Positions 45,387-53,218 of a DNA stretch of 64,000 bases are shown piece after piece. How positions within the stretch are numbered: position 1 is the first letter of the stretch; each line of letters opens with the position of its first letter. A program made the position numbers and the translations under genes. This DNA comes from Flagellimonas profundi (GTDB lineage Bacteria; Bacteroidota; Bacteroidia; Flavobacteriales; Flavobacteriaceae), in the NCBI RefSeq assembly GCF_017313275.1, contig NZ_JAFLNM010000001.1, positions 1 through 64,000 on the forward strand. The letters run 5' to 3'. The notes under the pieces are model-generated. The model saw nothing but the letters and a program-made list of their open reading frames with translations, was not told where the DNA came from and ran no database searches.

Positions 45387-46208
45387 ATGGGCCTTTTTAA
45401 GAAAAATCCTTTTGGTCATATTTTATTTTTAAAACGATGGCTGATTCGTATAGCTGGTATGATGACGCACCAACGGTATAAAGGATTTAATACTTTAGAG
45501 ATCGAAGGTTCGCAAATTATCCGTGATCTTCCCGAAAACAATGTACTTTTTGTTAGTAATCATCAAACTTACTTTGCCGATGTGGTTGCGATGTTCCATG
45601 TTTTTAATGCCAGTTTAAGCGGAAGAGAGGATAGTATTAAAAATTTGGGCTATCTGTGGAATCCTAAATTGAACATTTATTATGTGGCGGCGAAGGAGAC
45701 CATGAAGAAGAGCCTGTTGACCAAAATTTTGGCTTATGCCGGGTCCATTAGTATCGAAAGGACGTGGAGGGCCGATGGTAAAAATGTGAACCGACAAGTT
45801 AAATTCAGTGATATCTCCAATATTGGAAAGGCACTGGACGACGGTTGGGTAATAACGTTTCCACAGGGAACCACTACACCTTGGAAACCGTTACGAAAGG
45901 GGACGGCACACATTATAAAAAAGTATAAGCCGGTGGTAGTGCCTGTTGTTATTGATGGGTTCCGCCGTTCTTTTGATAAGAAGGGATTAAGGGTGAAAAA
46001 GAAAGGAATTCTTCAATCCATGCAAATAAAGGAGCCTTTGGAAATCGATTATGGCAATGAATCCATTGAGGCCATATTGGAAAAATTGGAGTACGCCATC
46101 GAGCAACATCCATCTTTCTTAAAAGTAATTCCTCAGAAAGAACTTCTTGCCTACGAAGAGGAGAATCAGAAAAGGCGGTACAGTTACAAGGGCAAATTAG
46201 ATGATTAA
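45387..46208 (+). CDS. PlsC-like lysophospholipid acyltransferase with altered motifs
   Basis: A 273-residue acyltransferase of the 1-acylglycerol-3-phosphate acyltransferase superfamily. The catalytic block reads FVSNHQTYFADVVAM: His59 and Asp65 are separated by five residues (HX5D) instead of the usual four. The later motif is FPQGTTTPWKPLRKG (158 onwards), where most members have FPEGTR. IIKKYKPVVVPVVIDGF corresponds to motif IV. It probably acylates a lysolipid at the inner membrane; the changed motifs suggest a lineage-specific substrate. Its stop overlaps by 4 nt that of the convergent gene. Confidence 0.82.
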   Translation: MGLFKKNPFGHILFLKRWLIRIAGMMTHQRYKGFNTLEIEGSQIIRDLPENNVLFVSNHQTYFADVVAMFHVFNASLSGREDSIKNLGYLWNPKLNIYYVAAKETMKKSLLTKILAYAGSISIERTWRADGKNVNRQVKFSDISNIGKALDDGWVITFPQGTTTPWKPLRKGTAHIIKKYKPVVVPVVIDGFRRSFDKKGLRVKKKGILQSMQIKEPLEIDYGNESIEAILEKLEYAIEQHPSFLKVIPQKELLAYEEENQKRRYSYKGKLDD

Positions 46209-46849
46209 ACTTCTAACCTTTTGAGCTCGTTGTAGTTTTTTCTAAGTCTTTTCAGAAGGATACCATAAAGTAGTTTGTAGAACAGCCAGATCAAAAATAA
46301 GATCACCGCTGTGAAAACTATGGATATCCCGATTACCATGGCCCAAAAAGCCATACTGTTCCCATCTTGAGAAGCAGCTTCTACGATTTTCTGACCTTCA
46401 GGGCCGTAGAGCAATACCCCGTACATGTTAATGATCAGGTAGGTGGTGAAGATGATGAGATTGAACCATACGTACTGTGTAACGGTACGTTTTACCTTTA
46501 AAATGGTTTTCATCAAATTCCTGGAGGAATCTGTGAAGGATATTTTTTTGTAGTTGGTGTAAAACTTGTAAATAAAGTAAAGGATAATGGCGTAATTGAT
46601 GACATTGAGAACCATGATCACTTTATGGATGTGCATGGCCTTAAGCTCCTCCATGGTTTCGGGGCCACTAAAAATAACATTGATACCTGCCCAGAAAACA
46701 AATTCTATAATACTGATATAAAAAATCCATTTTACTATGGACGATGACTTTTTCTTGGTCATCGGATAGATTTGCTCATAGGACAGCTTGGGAAGGTCTG
46801 CTTCCCGCTTCTGCCAATCTTTTTTCAAGAGCTCCAGTTCATCCAACAT
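46205..46849 (-). CDS. Putative membrane anti-sigma partner of ECF sigma factor
   Basis: A 214-residue protein (216 if started at GTG 46855). The N-terminal cytoplasmic part is helical (LDELELLKKDWQKREADLPKL), followed by four membrane helices (WIFYISIIEFVFWAGINVIF, KVIMVLNVINYAIILYFIYKF, YVWFNLIIFTTYLIINM and WAMVIGISIVFTAVILFLIWLF). It is two nucleotides after the sigma factor gene, or overlaps it if GTG is used (GTGA). This placement suggests a sigma-sequestering role, but no zinc-anti-sigma HxxxCxxC motif is seen. Function inferred. Confidence 0.68.
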   Translation of the reverse strand: MLDELELLKKDWQKREADLPKLSYEQIYPMTKKKSSSIVKWIFYISIIEFVFWAGINVIFSGPETMEELKAMHIHKVIMVLNVINYAIILYFIYKFYTNYKKISFTDSSRNLMKTILKVKRTVTQYVWFNLIIFTTYLIINMYGVLLYGPEGQKIVEAASQDGNSMAFWAMVIGISIVFTAVILFLIWLFYKLLYGILLKRLRKNYNELKRLEV

Positions 46850-46851
46850 AA

Positions 46852-47346
46852 TCACGGATTTAATATGGTTCTTAATTTAGTTTTTACCCTGCTCATCTTC
46901 ACTCTCGCATTTACTTCGGAAATACCCAAAGTTTCGGCTATTTCGGAATAATCCTTGTCTTCCAGGTATAGAAAGACCAAGGCTTTTTCAATATCACCAA
47001 GTTGTTTTATGGCATCGTACATTAATTTTAATTGGCGCTCCTCGGTATCATCATAATCTGTGGCCTTGATTTTATAGAGGACCGAATCAAAATCCTGGGT
47101 TTTCACCCTTTTCTTAGATTTTCTGTACAGCGTTATGGCCGTATTCAAAGCAACACGGTACATCCATGTACTAAACTTGGCATCTCCCCGAAACTTTGGG
47201 TAAGCTTTCCACAACTGTATAGTGATTTCTTGGAACAGATCGTTATGGGAGTCCTTGTCATTGGTATATAGACTACACACCTTATGGACAATGTTTTGAT
47301 TGTCCTCAAGTTCCGTCACAAAACGATGTTCCAGTTCTTTGTTCAC
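46852..47346 (-). CDS. ECF-type RNA polymerase sigma factor
   Basis: A 164-residue sigma-70 family factor. Region 2 includes SLYTNDKDSHNDLFQEITIQLWKAYPKFRGDAKFSTWMYRVALNTAI, the standard sigma-2 helix pattern. Region 4 includes KALVFLYLEDKDYSEIAETLGISEVNARVKMSRVKTKL, a helix-turn-helix for -35 recognition. No promoter consensus is obvious upstream (the nearest is TAATTTGC on the opposite strand). It heads a two-gene unit with the membrane protein. Confidence 0.91.
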   Translation of the reverse strand: MNKELEHRFVTELEDNQNIVHKVCSLYTNDKDSHNDLFQEITIQLWKAYPKFRGDAKFSTWMYRVALNTAITLYRKSKKRVKTQDFDSVLYKIKATDYDDTEERQLKLMYDAIKQLGDIEKALVFLYLEDKDYSEIAETLGISEVNARVKMSRVKTKLRTILNP

Positions 47347-47417
47347 TAAACGGTTGGTAATTTGCTTTATATATCAGTGTATATAAAACAACTTTTGTTA
47401 CAGTGTTAGGTAAAAAA

Positions 47418-48845
47418 CTAATTGCGATAGTCCAAGGCAGGTGGTCTGTTGCCCAACATGGGAACATACTTGAAGTCTTTGCCTCTTCTTTCTTCCAATT
47501 CCTTTTTCGCTGCCTCTACCGTTTTGGGGCTTTCAAAAATATCCATTGCGGTAAGAGCAAGGGTTTTGGCCGCGACCATCATTCCCTTGGAACCAATAGT
47601 CATTCCACCGGCAGCTACGGCTTGCCAGCTGTGTGCAGGTGTTCCAGGAACCCAGGTTGCAGTTCCCAAACCAGCGGTTGGAACCGTATAGCTCACATCG
47701 CCCACATCGGTAGATCCATAAGCTTGGGCAGTCTCTTTGTATGGTTGAATGGTTTCAGCAGTAGCGATATCCGGAGCACCTTTGCCCAAGGTTTCGGATA
47801 TTTTTTCGGCAAAAGCCTTTTCCTCATCATTGTAGGTAACACCTCCAACTTTAACCAAATTGTCGTACATGATTTTTTGAACGGTGAGGTTGGGCAGTAA
47901 TTCGTGTGTTCCCCCTATCATTTCGTATTCCATGGTAGTTCCGGTACCCATGGCAGCGCCTTCGGCGGCCTTTACCATGCGGTCGAACATATCTACAACT
48001 ACGTCACGTGTATTGTGTCGGGCATAATAGTAGACCTCTGCAAAGTCGGGTACTACATTGGGAGCTTTGCCACCATTGGTAATCACGTAGTGAATTCTTG
48101 CGTCTTCTGGGACATGTTCCCGCATCATATTTACCATAACGTTCATGGCCTCTACACCGTCAAGCGCGGAACGTCCTTTTTCCGGTGCTCCTGCAGCGTG
48201 GGCAGAAACTCCGTAAAATCGGAATTTAGCAGATTTATTGGCGAGTGCGGCACCCGCGCTGGCAGCATTTGCGGAACCAGGGTGCCAGTGTAGCGCAACA
48301 TCCACATCGTCAAAGACCCCTTCTCGAACCATGTAGACTTTTCCTGAACCACCTTCTTCTGCTGGACATCCATAAAAACGAATGGTTCCTTTAATGTTAT
48401 TGGTTTCCATCCAGTTTTTTACAGAAATTGCCGCTGCTGTGGATGCGGTCCCGAACAAATGGTGGCCACAGGCATGGCCAGCAGCTCCTCCAGCTGATTT
48501 TTTCTCTGGAACAGCTTCTTGAGACAGGCCTGGTAGGGCATCGTATTCCCCCAAAATTGCAATTACCGGGTAACCGGAACCGTATTCTGCTTTAAAAGCC
48601 GTTGGGATACCAGCAATACCCTTGTCAATGCTGAAACCGGCATCTGATAGGGTTTCTTGCAATAGCGCAGAGCTTTGTTCTTCCAAATAGCCCATTTCAG
48701 CAAGATCCCAGATTTCGTGGGCAATTTCACTGTATTTTTCAGATTTGGAATCTAAATCCTTGATGACATCATTTTTCTTTTTTTGGGCATGAACACCCAT
48801 GGTGCACAAAAGGAAAAGTACACCTAACGGGAGAAATTTTTTCAT
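47418..48845 (-). CDS. Exported M20 family amidohydrolase
   Basis: A 475-residue protein with a signal peptide (KFLPLGVLFLLCTMGVHAQ). The M20/amidohydrolase (AbgB/IAA-amide hydrolase-like) domain shows the metal motifs GHACGHHLFGTAST, CPAEEGGSGK and HWHPGS. A dimerisation domain follows, containing KFRFYGVSAHAAGAPEKGRSALDGVEAMNVMVNMMREHV. It hydrolyses an amide of unknown identity (N-acyl amino acid or peptide) in the periplasm. Monocistronic. A near -7 (TATCTTTA) lies upstream. Confidence 0.9.
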   Translation of the reverse strand: MKKFLPLGVLFLLCTMGVHAQKKKNDVIKDLDSKSEKYSEIAHEIWDLAEMGYLEEQSSALLQETLSDAGFSIDKGIAGIPTAFKAEYGSGYPVIAILGEYDALPGLSQEAVPEKKSAGGAAGHACGHHLFGTASTAAAISVKNWMETNNIKGTIRFYGCPAEEGGSGKVYMVREGVFDDVDVALHWHPGSANAASAGAALANKSAKFRFYGVSAHAAGAPEKGRSALDGVEAMNVMVNMMREHVPEDARIHYVITNGGKAPNVVPDFAEVYYYARHNTRDVVVDMFDRMVKAAEGAAMGTGTTMEYEMIGGTHELLPNLTVQKIMYDNLVKVGGVTYNDEEKAFAEKISETLGKGAPDIATAETIQPYKETAQAYGSTDVGDVSYTVPTAGLGTATWVPGTPAHSWQAVAAGGMTIGSKGMMVAAKTLALTAMDIFESPKTVEAAKKELEERRGKDFKYVPMLGNRPPALDYRN

Positions 48846-48924
48846 TGGTTGAAGTTTTTTTGAGTTAGGCGCTAAAGATACAAAAAAACCAAGCCTGAGT
48901 TGGCCCTTACTACATGGGAATACT

Positions 48925-48932
48925 TAAATTTG
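48925..48932 (+). promoter_or_regulatory. NDH-2 promoter, placed for leaderless mRNA
   Basis: TAAATTTG with -33 TTG at 48900-48902 (22-bp spacer), ending five bases before ATG 48938. It rules out longer starts that would include the promoter. Confidence 0.65.
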
Positions 48933-48937
48933 TTGAT

Positions 48938-50254
48938 ATGTCTAAAATGAATATTCCCCAGTCCAGTTATCCAAGAATCGTTATCGTGGGCGGTGGTTTT
49001 GGAGGTATTGCGTTAGCAAAGAAATTAGGTAAAAAGGAAGCTCAAGTGGTTTTGTTGGATAAGCACAACTACCACAACTTTCAGCCATTGCTTTATCAAG
49101 TATCCACTGGGGGACTCGAACCCGATTCTATAGCATACCCTATTAGAAAAGTACTGCAGGGATACCCCAATTTCTATTTTAGACTTGCACAGGTACAGGA
49201 AGTCAAGACCGATACCAAAAGAATCAAAACCAATATAGGTGAGATTTTTTACGATTATCTGGTAATTGCTGCTGGTTCCGAGACCAATTTTTTTGGCAAC
49301 AAAGGGATTGCGACCAAAGGTATGGCCATGAAAACCATTCCGCAATCCTTGAATTTACGAAGCTTGATTCTGGAAAACTTTGAACAAGCACTTTTAACGG
49401 ACGATCTACATGAGCGAGATGCCTTAATGAATTTTGTGATTGTTGGCGGGGGACCAACGGGGGTTGAACTTGCAGGAGCATTGGCGGAAATGAAAAAAGG
49501 AATACTTCCCAAGGACTATCCAGATCTGGATACACGTAGAGCACAGATAAATTTGGTGCAGAGCGGGGACAGAATATTACCTGCAATGAGCGAAAAGGCA
49601 TCAGAGAAAGCAGAAAGTTTCTTGGAGGAACTCGGTGTGAACGTTTGGAAAAACATCCGAGTAACCGATTATGATGGTAAAAAGGTGTCGACCAATACGA
49701 ATACCATGTTCCAAGCAGAGACCTTGGTATGGGCCGCAGGGGTAAAAGCGGTAGAAATAAAGGGGTTGGACTCGGAGGAGTTTCTTTGTAGGGGAAAAAG
49801 GTTAAGAGTAAATGAGTTTCATCAAGTAGCCGGACTGGAAGATGTTTTTGCCATAGGTGATGTGGCCCAAATGGAAACTGAGGAGTTCCCACACGGCCAC
49901 CCTATGATGGCACAGCCAGCCATTCAACAAGGTAAAAATTTAGGGGATAATCTGGTGCGCTTGATGGAAGGAAAGTCCATGAAGCCTTTTGTTTATAAAG
50001 ATAAGGGTAGCATGGCCACCGTGGGAAGGAACAAAGCCGTTGTGGATTTGCCAAAGTTTAAGTTCCAAGGGGTGTTTGCTTGGTTTGTGTGGATGTTTGT
50101 GCATTTATATTTCCTTATTGGTTTTAGGGACAGGGTCGTAGTATTTATCAATTGGGTTTATAACTATATTAGATTTGATCGCGAGGCCCGATTAATTATT
50201 CGTCCGTTCAAAAAGCAAAATAGGGTAGAGCGGGACACTTTGATGCAAGATTAG
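48938..50254 (+). CDS. Type II NADH:quinone oxidoreductase-like flavoprotein
   Basis: A protein of about 438 residues (from ATG 48938) with an FAD-binding Rossmann motif (RIVIVGGGFGGIALAKKL), a second NAD(H) Rossmann (FVIVGGGPTGVELAGALAEM) and DVFAIGDVAQM, which binds FAD near the end. The C-terminal region (GVFAWFVWMFVHLYFLIGFRDR) is a membrane-associating helix, as in bacterial NDH-2. It passes electrons from NADH to the quinone pool without proton pumping. It could also be an NAD(P)H dehydrogenase of another kind, but NDH-2 fits best. The stop overlaps the convergent xerD stop by 4 nt. Confidence 0.9.
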   Translation: MSKMNIPQSSYPRIVIVGGGFGGIALAKKLGKKEAQVVLLDKHNYHNFQPLLYQVSTGGLEPDSIAYPIRKVLQGYPNFYFRLAQVQEVKTDTKRIKTNIGEIFYDYLVIAAGSETNFFGNKGIATKGMAMKTIPQSLNLRSLILENFEQALLTDDLHERDALMNFVIVGGGPTGVELAGALAEMKKGILPKDYPDLDTRRAQINLVQSGDRILPAMSEKASEKAESFLEELGVNVWKNIRVTDYDGKKVSTNTNTMFQAETLVWAAGVKAVEIKGLDSEEFLCRGKRLRVNEFHQVAGLEDVFAIGDVAQMETEEFPHGHPMMAQPAIQQGKNLGDNLVRLMEGKSMKPFVYKDKGSMATVGRNKAVVDLPKFKFQGVFAWFVWMFVHLYFLIGFRDRVVVFINWVYNYIRFDREARLIIRPFKKQNRVERDTLMQD

Positions 50255-51159
50255 CGTTCTTGTTGTTTTCTAGGGTGAAATTCTTGAAGCACCTGGGTTA
50301 AATGCTTGCGGTCCACGTGCATATACACCTCGGTAGTGGTAATACTTTCGTGCCCCAACATTTGTTGTATGGCCCTAAGGTCGGCACCATTCTCCAGAAG
50401 ATGAGTGGCAAAGGAATGCCGAAAGGTATGCGGACTAATATTTTTGTCCAGCCCAATTGCTTCGGCCAAACCTTTAACAATGGTAAAAATCATGGCACGT
50501 GTCAATTGTTTGCCCCTGCGATTCAGAAAAACAAAATCCTCGTGCTCCTTTTTTATGGGCAAATGTACCCGTACCTCTTTCCAATAAATAGTAATGTATT
50601 TCTGGTTGACGTTACTGATGGGAACAAAGCGCTGTTTGTTTCCTTTACCGGTCACTTTTATAAAATCCTCGTCAAAATATAGGTCCGATAGTTTTAGATT
50701 AATGAGTTCGGATACACGAAGGCCACAACCGTACAAGGTTTCCAAAATCGCTCTGTTACGTTCGCCTTCGGGTTTGGATAGGTCAATCGCAGCGATTAAT
50801 CGGTTGATTTCTTTTTCAGAAAGTGTATCCGGGAGCTTTCTTCCAATTTTTGGGGTTTCTATCAGGTCCATGGGGTTGTTCTCCCTATAATCCTCAAACA
50901 CCAAATAATTGAAAAATCCCTTTAAACCGGAAATAATACGTGCCTGTGTCCTTGGGTTAACGATTTTGGCTATGTCATATATGAACTGTTGAACCGTTTC
51001 CCGATCGATTTCAATGGGCTTTTCATCAAGGGATTGCTCATCGAGATAACTCACAAGTTTTTGGATATCCATGGAATAATTTAAAATAGAATTTTGGGAA
51101 AGCCCACGCTCTATTTTCAAATAATCTTGATAATCTTTTATTGCTTGTTGCCAGTTCAT
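50251..51159 (-). CDS. xerD: Tyrosine recombinase XerD
   Basis: A 302-residue chromosome-dimer resolution recombinase. The N-terminal SAM-like core-binding domain (DYQDYLKIERGLSQNSILNYSMDIQ) and the catalytic domain (LYGCGLRVSELINLKLSD; TGKGNKQRFVPI; SPHTFRHSFATHLL; LGHESITTTEVYMHV) contain the R-K-H-R-H-Y residues. The call as XerD rather than XerC or an element integrase rests on the full-length housekeeping architecture and the lack of att-like repeats nearby. The -7 element ends five bases before the ATG. Confidence 0.9.
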   Translation of the reverse strand: MNWQQAIKDYQDYLKIERGLSQNSILNYSMDIQKLVSYLDEQSLDEKPIEIDRETVQQFIYDIAKIVNPRTQARIISGLKGFFNYLVFEDYRENNPMDLIETPKIGRKLPDTLSEKEINRLIAAIDLSKPEGERNRAILETLYGCGLRVSELINLKLSDLYFDEDFIKVTGKGNKQRFVPISNVNQKYITIYWKEVRVHLPIKKEHEDFVFLNRRGKQLTRAMIFTIVKGLAEAIGLDKNISPHTFRHSFATHLLENGADLRAIQQMLGHESITTTEVYMHVDRKHLTQVLQEFHPRKQQER

Positions 51160-51164
51160 ATGTT

Positions 51165-51172
51165 CAAATATA
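51165..51172 (-). promoter_or_regulatory. xerD -7 element, placed for leaderless mRNA
   Basis: Minus-strand TATATTTG, exact match, then AACAT and ATG. The expected start point coincides with the start codon. Confidence 0.55.
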
Positions 51173-51258
51173 GTGAGATAACATTTTTAAAATTCACCAT
51201 AAGTGTGCATTGGTCAACTCAGAACAGCCTTTTATCAAACGAGATGGTATGGAAATTA

Positions 51259-51285
51259 ATGGTTTGTATAATTTTCCGAAACCAT
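51259..51285. repeat. Small inverted repeat in xerD / surface protein gap
   Basis: ATGGTTT (51259-51265) and AAACCAT (51279-51285) form a perfect dyad with a 13-nt centre. The rest of this ~230-nt divergent spacer shows no gene or clear promoter. Confidence 0.35.
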
Positions 51286-51388
51286 AGATGTCTTTAAATG
51301 AGATGGATTCGTGTCTTTGGTCGGAAATTCAAGACTTTGGGTACTTTTTTTACGATGCGGTCGTTCTGTTGTTAATAAAATTTTAACA

Positions 51389-51913
51389 ATGAAAAAAAAG
51401 ACATTTGTGTTGGTGATCATAGCGATGGTTGCCGTTAGTTTTTCGTCAATGGCCCAACGAGTGGACCGAACAAATTTTAAGGCGGGAGTTCATTTTGGTG
51501 TACCATTTGGTGATATTTCAGATTTTTCAAATTTTGAATTAGGTCTCGACTTAGGATATCATTGGGGGGTTTCGGAACTCATAGATGCAGGTATCGCAAC
51601 TGGATTTATGAATGCCTTCATAAATAACGACACAGTGGATTTTGGTCCTGTGGAAGTGCAAGGCGATTTTCCCAACATCCAATATGTCCCCGTAGCTGGA
51701 GCATTCCGACTTTATCCGACCTACGATTTTAAATTGGGAGCGGATATAGGTTACGCTGTTGGAATAAATGATGGAAATTCTGGAGGTTTTTATGTTAGAC
51801 CTATGGTTGGAGCCAATGTTAGTACTAACACTGAAATAAATATTTCGTATGTGAAAGTAAGTGATGATTACGATTTCTCAATGGCAGCTTTGGGAATCTT
51901 ATTTTTATTTTAA
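51389..51913 (+). CDS. Outer membrane beta-barrel protein
   Basis: A 174-residue exported protein. The start is ATG 51389 because it begins a perfect signal peptide (MKKKTFVLVIIAMVAVSFSSMAQ); starts upstream lie in sequence unlike a leader. The mature part is made of amphipathic strands with aromatic ends (FKAGVHFGVPFGD, FELGLDLGYHWGV, LGADIGYAVGIND, FYVRPMVGANVST, and final MAALGILFLF). It looks like a small eight-strand OMP barrel of unknown role. A second small barrel-like protein follows in the same direction. Confidence 0.78.
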   Translation: MKKKTFVLVIIAMVAVSFSSMAQRVDRTNFKAGVHFGVPFGDISDFSNFELGLDLGYHWGVSELIDAGIATGFMNAFINNDTVDFGPVEVQGDFPNIQYVPVAGAFRLYPTYDFKLGADIGYAVGINDGNSGGFYVRPMVGANVSTNTEINISYVKVSDDYDFSMAALGILFLF

Positions 51914-51994
51914 AAAAGAAGAAGTAACTGTTTTAACCCCAAATCTTACAGTTAAAATCATGAATATTAACCATTAATTACACTTTTTAAGAAA

Positions 51995-52459
51995 ATGAAA
52001 AAATTACTTTTAGTTTTTGCATTTATTATGCTAGGCAATTTGGCTGTTAAAGCACAAACCAATTATAGGGCAGCCCTGGGGTTGGGCATTGACCTTTATG
52101 ATGAAGCGACCTTTTTTGGTGCTACGGGAAAATACTTCTTTTCCGACAACCATGTTGGTCAAGCCGATTTAGGATTTGAAGATAATGCAACAATTGCCAC
52201 TTTTCTATATTCTTTTCACAAAGGTTTTTTTAGAGCGCCGGGATTACGATGGTACGCTGGGGTGGGGCCGAGTATTATTTTTATTAAAAATACAGACAAC
52301 ATTTTTGCGCTGCGTCCGCATTTGGGACTCGACTTTAAGATAGACGGAGTTCCACTGGTGCTTAATTTTGATTGGAGACCTTCTGTGGTACTCAGCGATG
52401 TTGGGGACAACCAAGTCGCCGCTTTTGGCTTTGGTCTGCAGTTCGCTATCAATAATTGA
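51995..52459 (+). CDS. Small exported beta-rich protein
   Basis: A 154-residue protein with a signal peptide (KKLLLVFAFIMLGNLAVKAQ). The strands NYRAALGLGIDLYDEATFFG, LRWYAGVGPSIIFIK, FALRPHLGLDFKI and AAFGFGLQFAIN suggest a small outer-membrane barrel. It is 81 nt after the previous barrel gene, so may be independently expressed or in the same transcript. I recognise no specific family. A G+C-rich terminator follows. Confidence 0.72.
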   Translation: MKKLLLVFAFIMLGNLAVKAQTNYRAALGLGIDLYDEATFFGATGKYFFSDNHVGQADLGFEDNATIATFLYSFHKGFFRAPGLRWYAGVGPSIIFIKNTDNIFALRPHLGLDFKIDGVPLVLNFDWRPSVVLSDVGDNQVAAFGFGLQFAINN

Positions 52460-52479
52460 TATGTATAAAATATGAAATG

Positions 52480-52499
52480 AGGGCGGGTTTTCCCGCCCT
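52480..52499 (+). terminator. Terminator after small barrel gene
   Basis: AGGGCGGG and CCCGCCCT form an 8-bp stem around TTTT, followed by TTTTCTTTTT. It lies only 13 nt before the aroQ -7 element, so any -33 contact region would sit inside the hairpin. Confidence 0.85.
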
Positions 52500-52512
52500 T
52501 TTCTTTTTATTG

Positions 52513-52520
52513 TATTTTTG
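52513..52520 (+). promoter_or_regulatory. aroQ promoter, placed for leaderless mRNA
   Basis: TATTTTTG, exact match, ends five bases before ATG 52526. The predicted start point falls on the ATG. No -33 TTG is visible; that region overlaps the upstream terminator. Confidence 0.55.
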
Positions 52521-52525
52521 ATTGT

Positions 52526-52942
52526 ATGAAACTAATGATCATTAACGGACCCAATTTGAACCTTTTGGGAAAGCGTGAGCCCGAAGTATACGGGAGTACC
52601 ACTTTTGAACACTATTTTGAACAACTTCAAAAAAAGTTTCCCGACACGGAACTGGAATATTATCAATCCAATATCGAGGGTGAACTTATTGGAAAAATAC
52701 AAGAAGTAGGTTTTGATTATGATGGCATCATTCTAAATGCAGCGGCCTATACCCATACTTCTGTTGGTATTGGTGATGCCGTAAAAGCTGTGGAAACCCC
52801 GGTTATTGAAGTGCACATTTCCAATACGCACCAAAGAGAGGATTACCGACATGTTTCTTACATATCTCCCGGGGCCAAAGGAGTTATCCTAGGGTTTGGC
52901 CTCCAAAGCTATGATCTCGCCATCCAGAGTTTTTTAGGCTAA
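52526..52942 (+). CDS. aroQ: Type II 3-dehydroquinate dehydratase
   Basis: A 138-residue dodecameric enzyme of the shikimate pathway. It starts MKLMIINGPNLNLLGKREPEVYG, with the catalytic Arg and Tyr loop, and has NAAAYTHTSVGIGDAV, EVHISNTHQREDYRHVSYISP and GVILGFGLQSYDLAI, all typical of type II. Its stop overlaps the convergent DUF3817 gene by 9 nt. The gene is alone on the plus strand, with its own promoter. Confidence 0.94.
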   Translation: MKLMIINGPNLNLLGKREPEVYGSTTFEHYFEQLQKKFPDTELEYYQSNIEGELIGKIQEVGFDYDGIILNAAAYTHTSVGIGDAVKAVETPVIEVHISNTHQREDYRHVSYISPGAKGVILGFGLQSYDLAIQSFLG

Positions 52943-53215
52943 ATTCCTCAAGTATTTTTTATCGGCGTAGAACGTTCCAAAGGGAAGAAGTGATGCTATA
53001 AAAAGAACAATAAATCTTTTGAGCTTCCATTTTCTTTCCCAACAAAAAATTACGGCCACCACTACATACAGAATAAACAATATTCCATGTGCCATACCCA
53101 CGGTCTGGTTAGGTTCGGGAATATCTGCCCAATGCTTTAACGGCATGGTCATCCCGAAAAGGAGTAGATAGGAAATACCTTCTAAAATAGCAGTGGCCCT
53201 AAAAAGTTTCAACAT
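52934..53215 (-). CDS. DUF3817 membrane protein
   Basis: A 93-residue protein with three membrane helices (LEGISYLLLFGMTMPL, MAHGILFILYVVVAVIFCW, FIVLFIASLLPFGTFYADKKY). It matches DUF3817 (YdzA-like): the FRATAILEGISYLLLF and VGMAHGILFILY patterns are characteristic. Function unknown. It lies three nucleotides after lpdA and overlaps aroQ by 9 nt in convergent orientation, so no terminator separates the two. Confidence 0.85.
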   Translation of the reverse strand: MLKLFRATAILEGISYLLLFGMTMPLKHWADIPEPNQTVGMAHGILFILYVVVAVIFCWERKWKLKRFIVLFIASLLPFGTFYADKKYLRNLA

Positions 53216-53218
53216 ACC

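Noticed and set aside
48914..48937. Earlier ATG start for the NDH-2 gene
   Set aside because: It would place the exact -7 element inside the coding region; ATG 48938 fits promoter and family.
50251..51159. Integrase of a mobile element
   Set aside because: Housekeeping neighbours, full XerD-type architecture, no flanking tRNA, att repeat or element genes.
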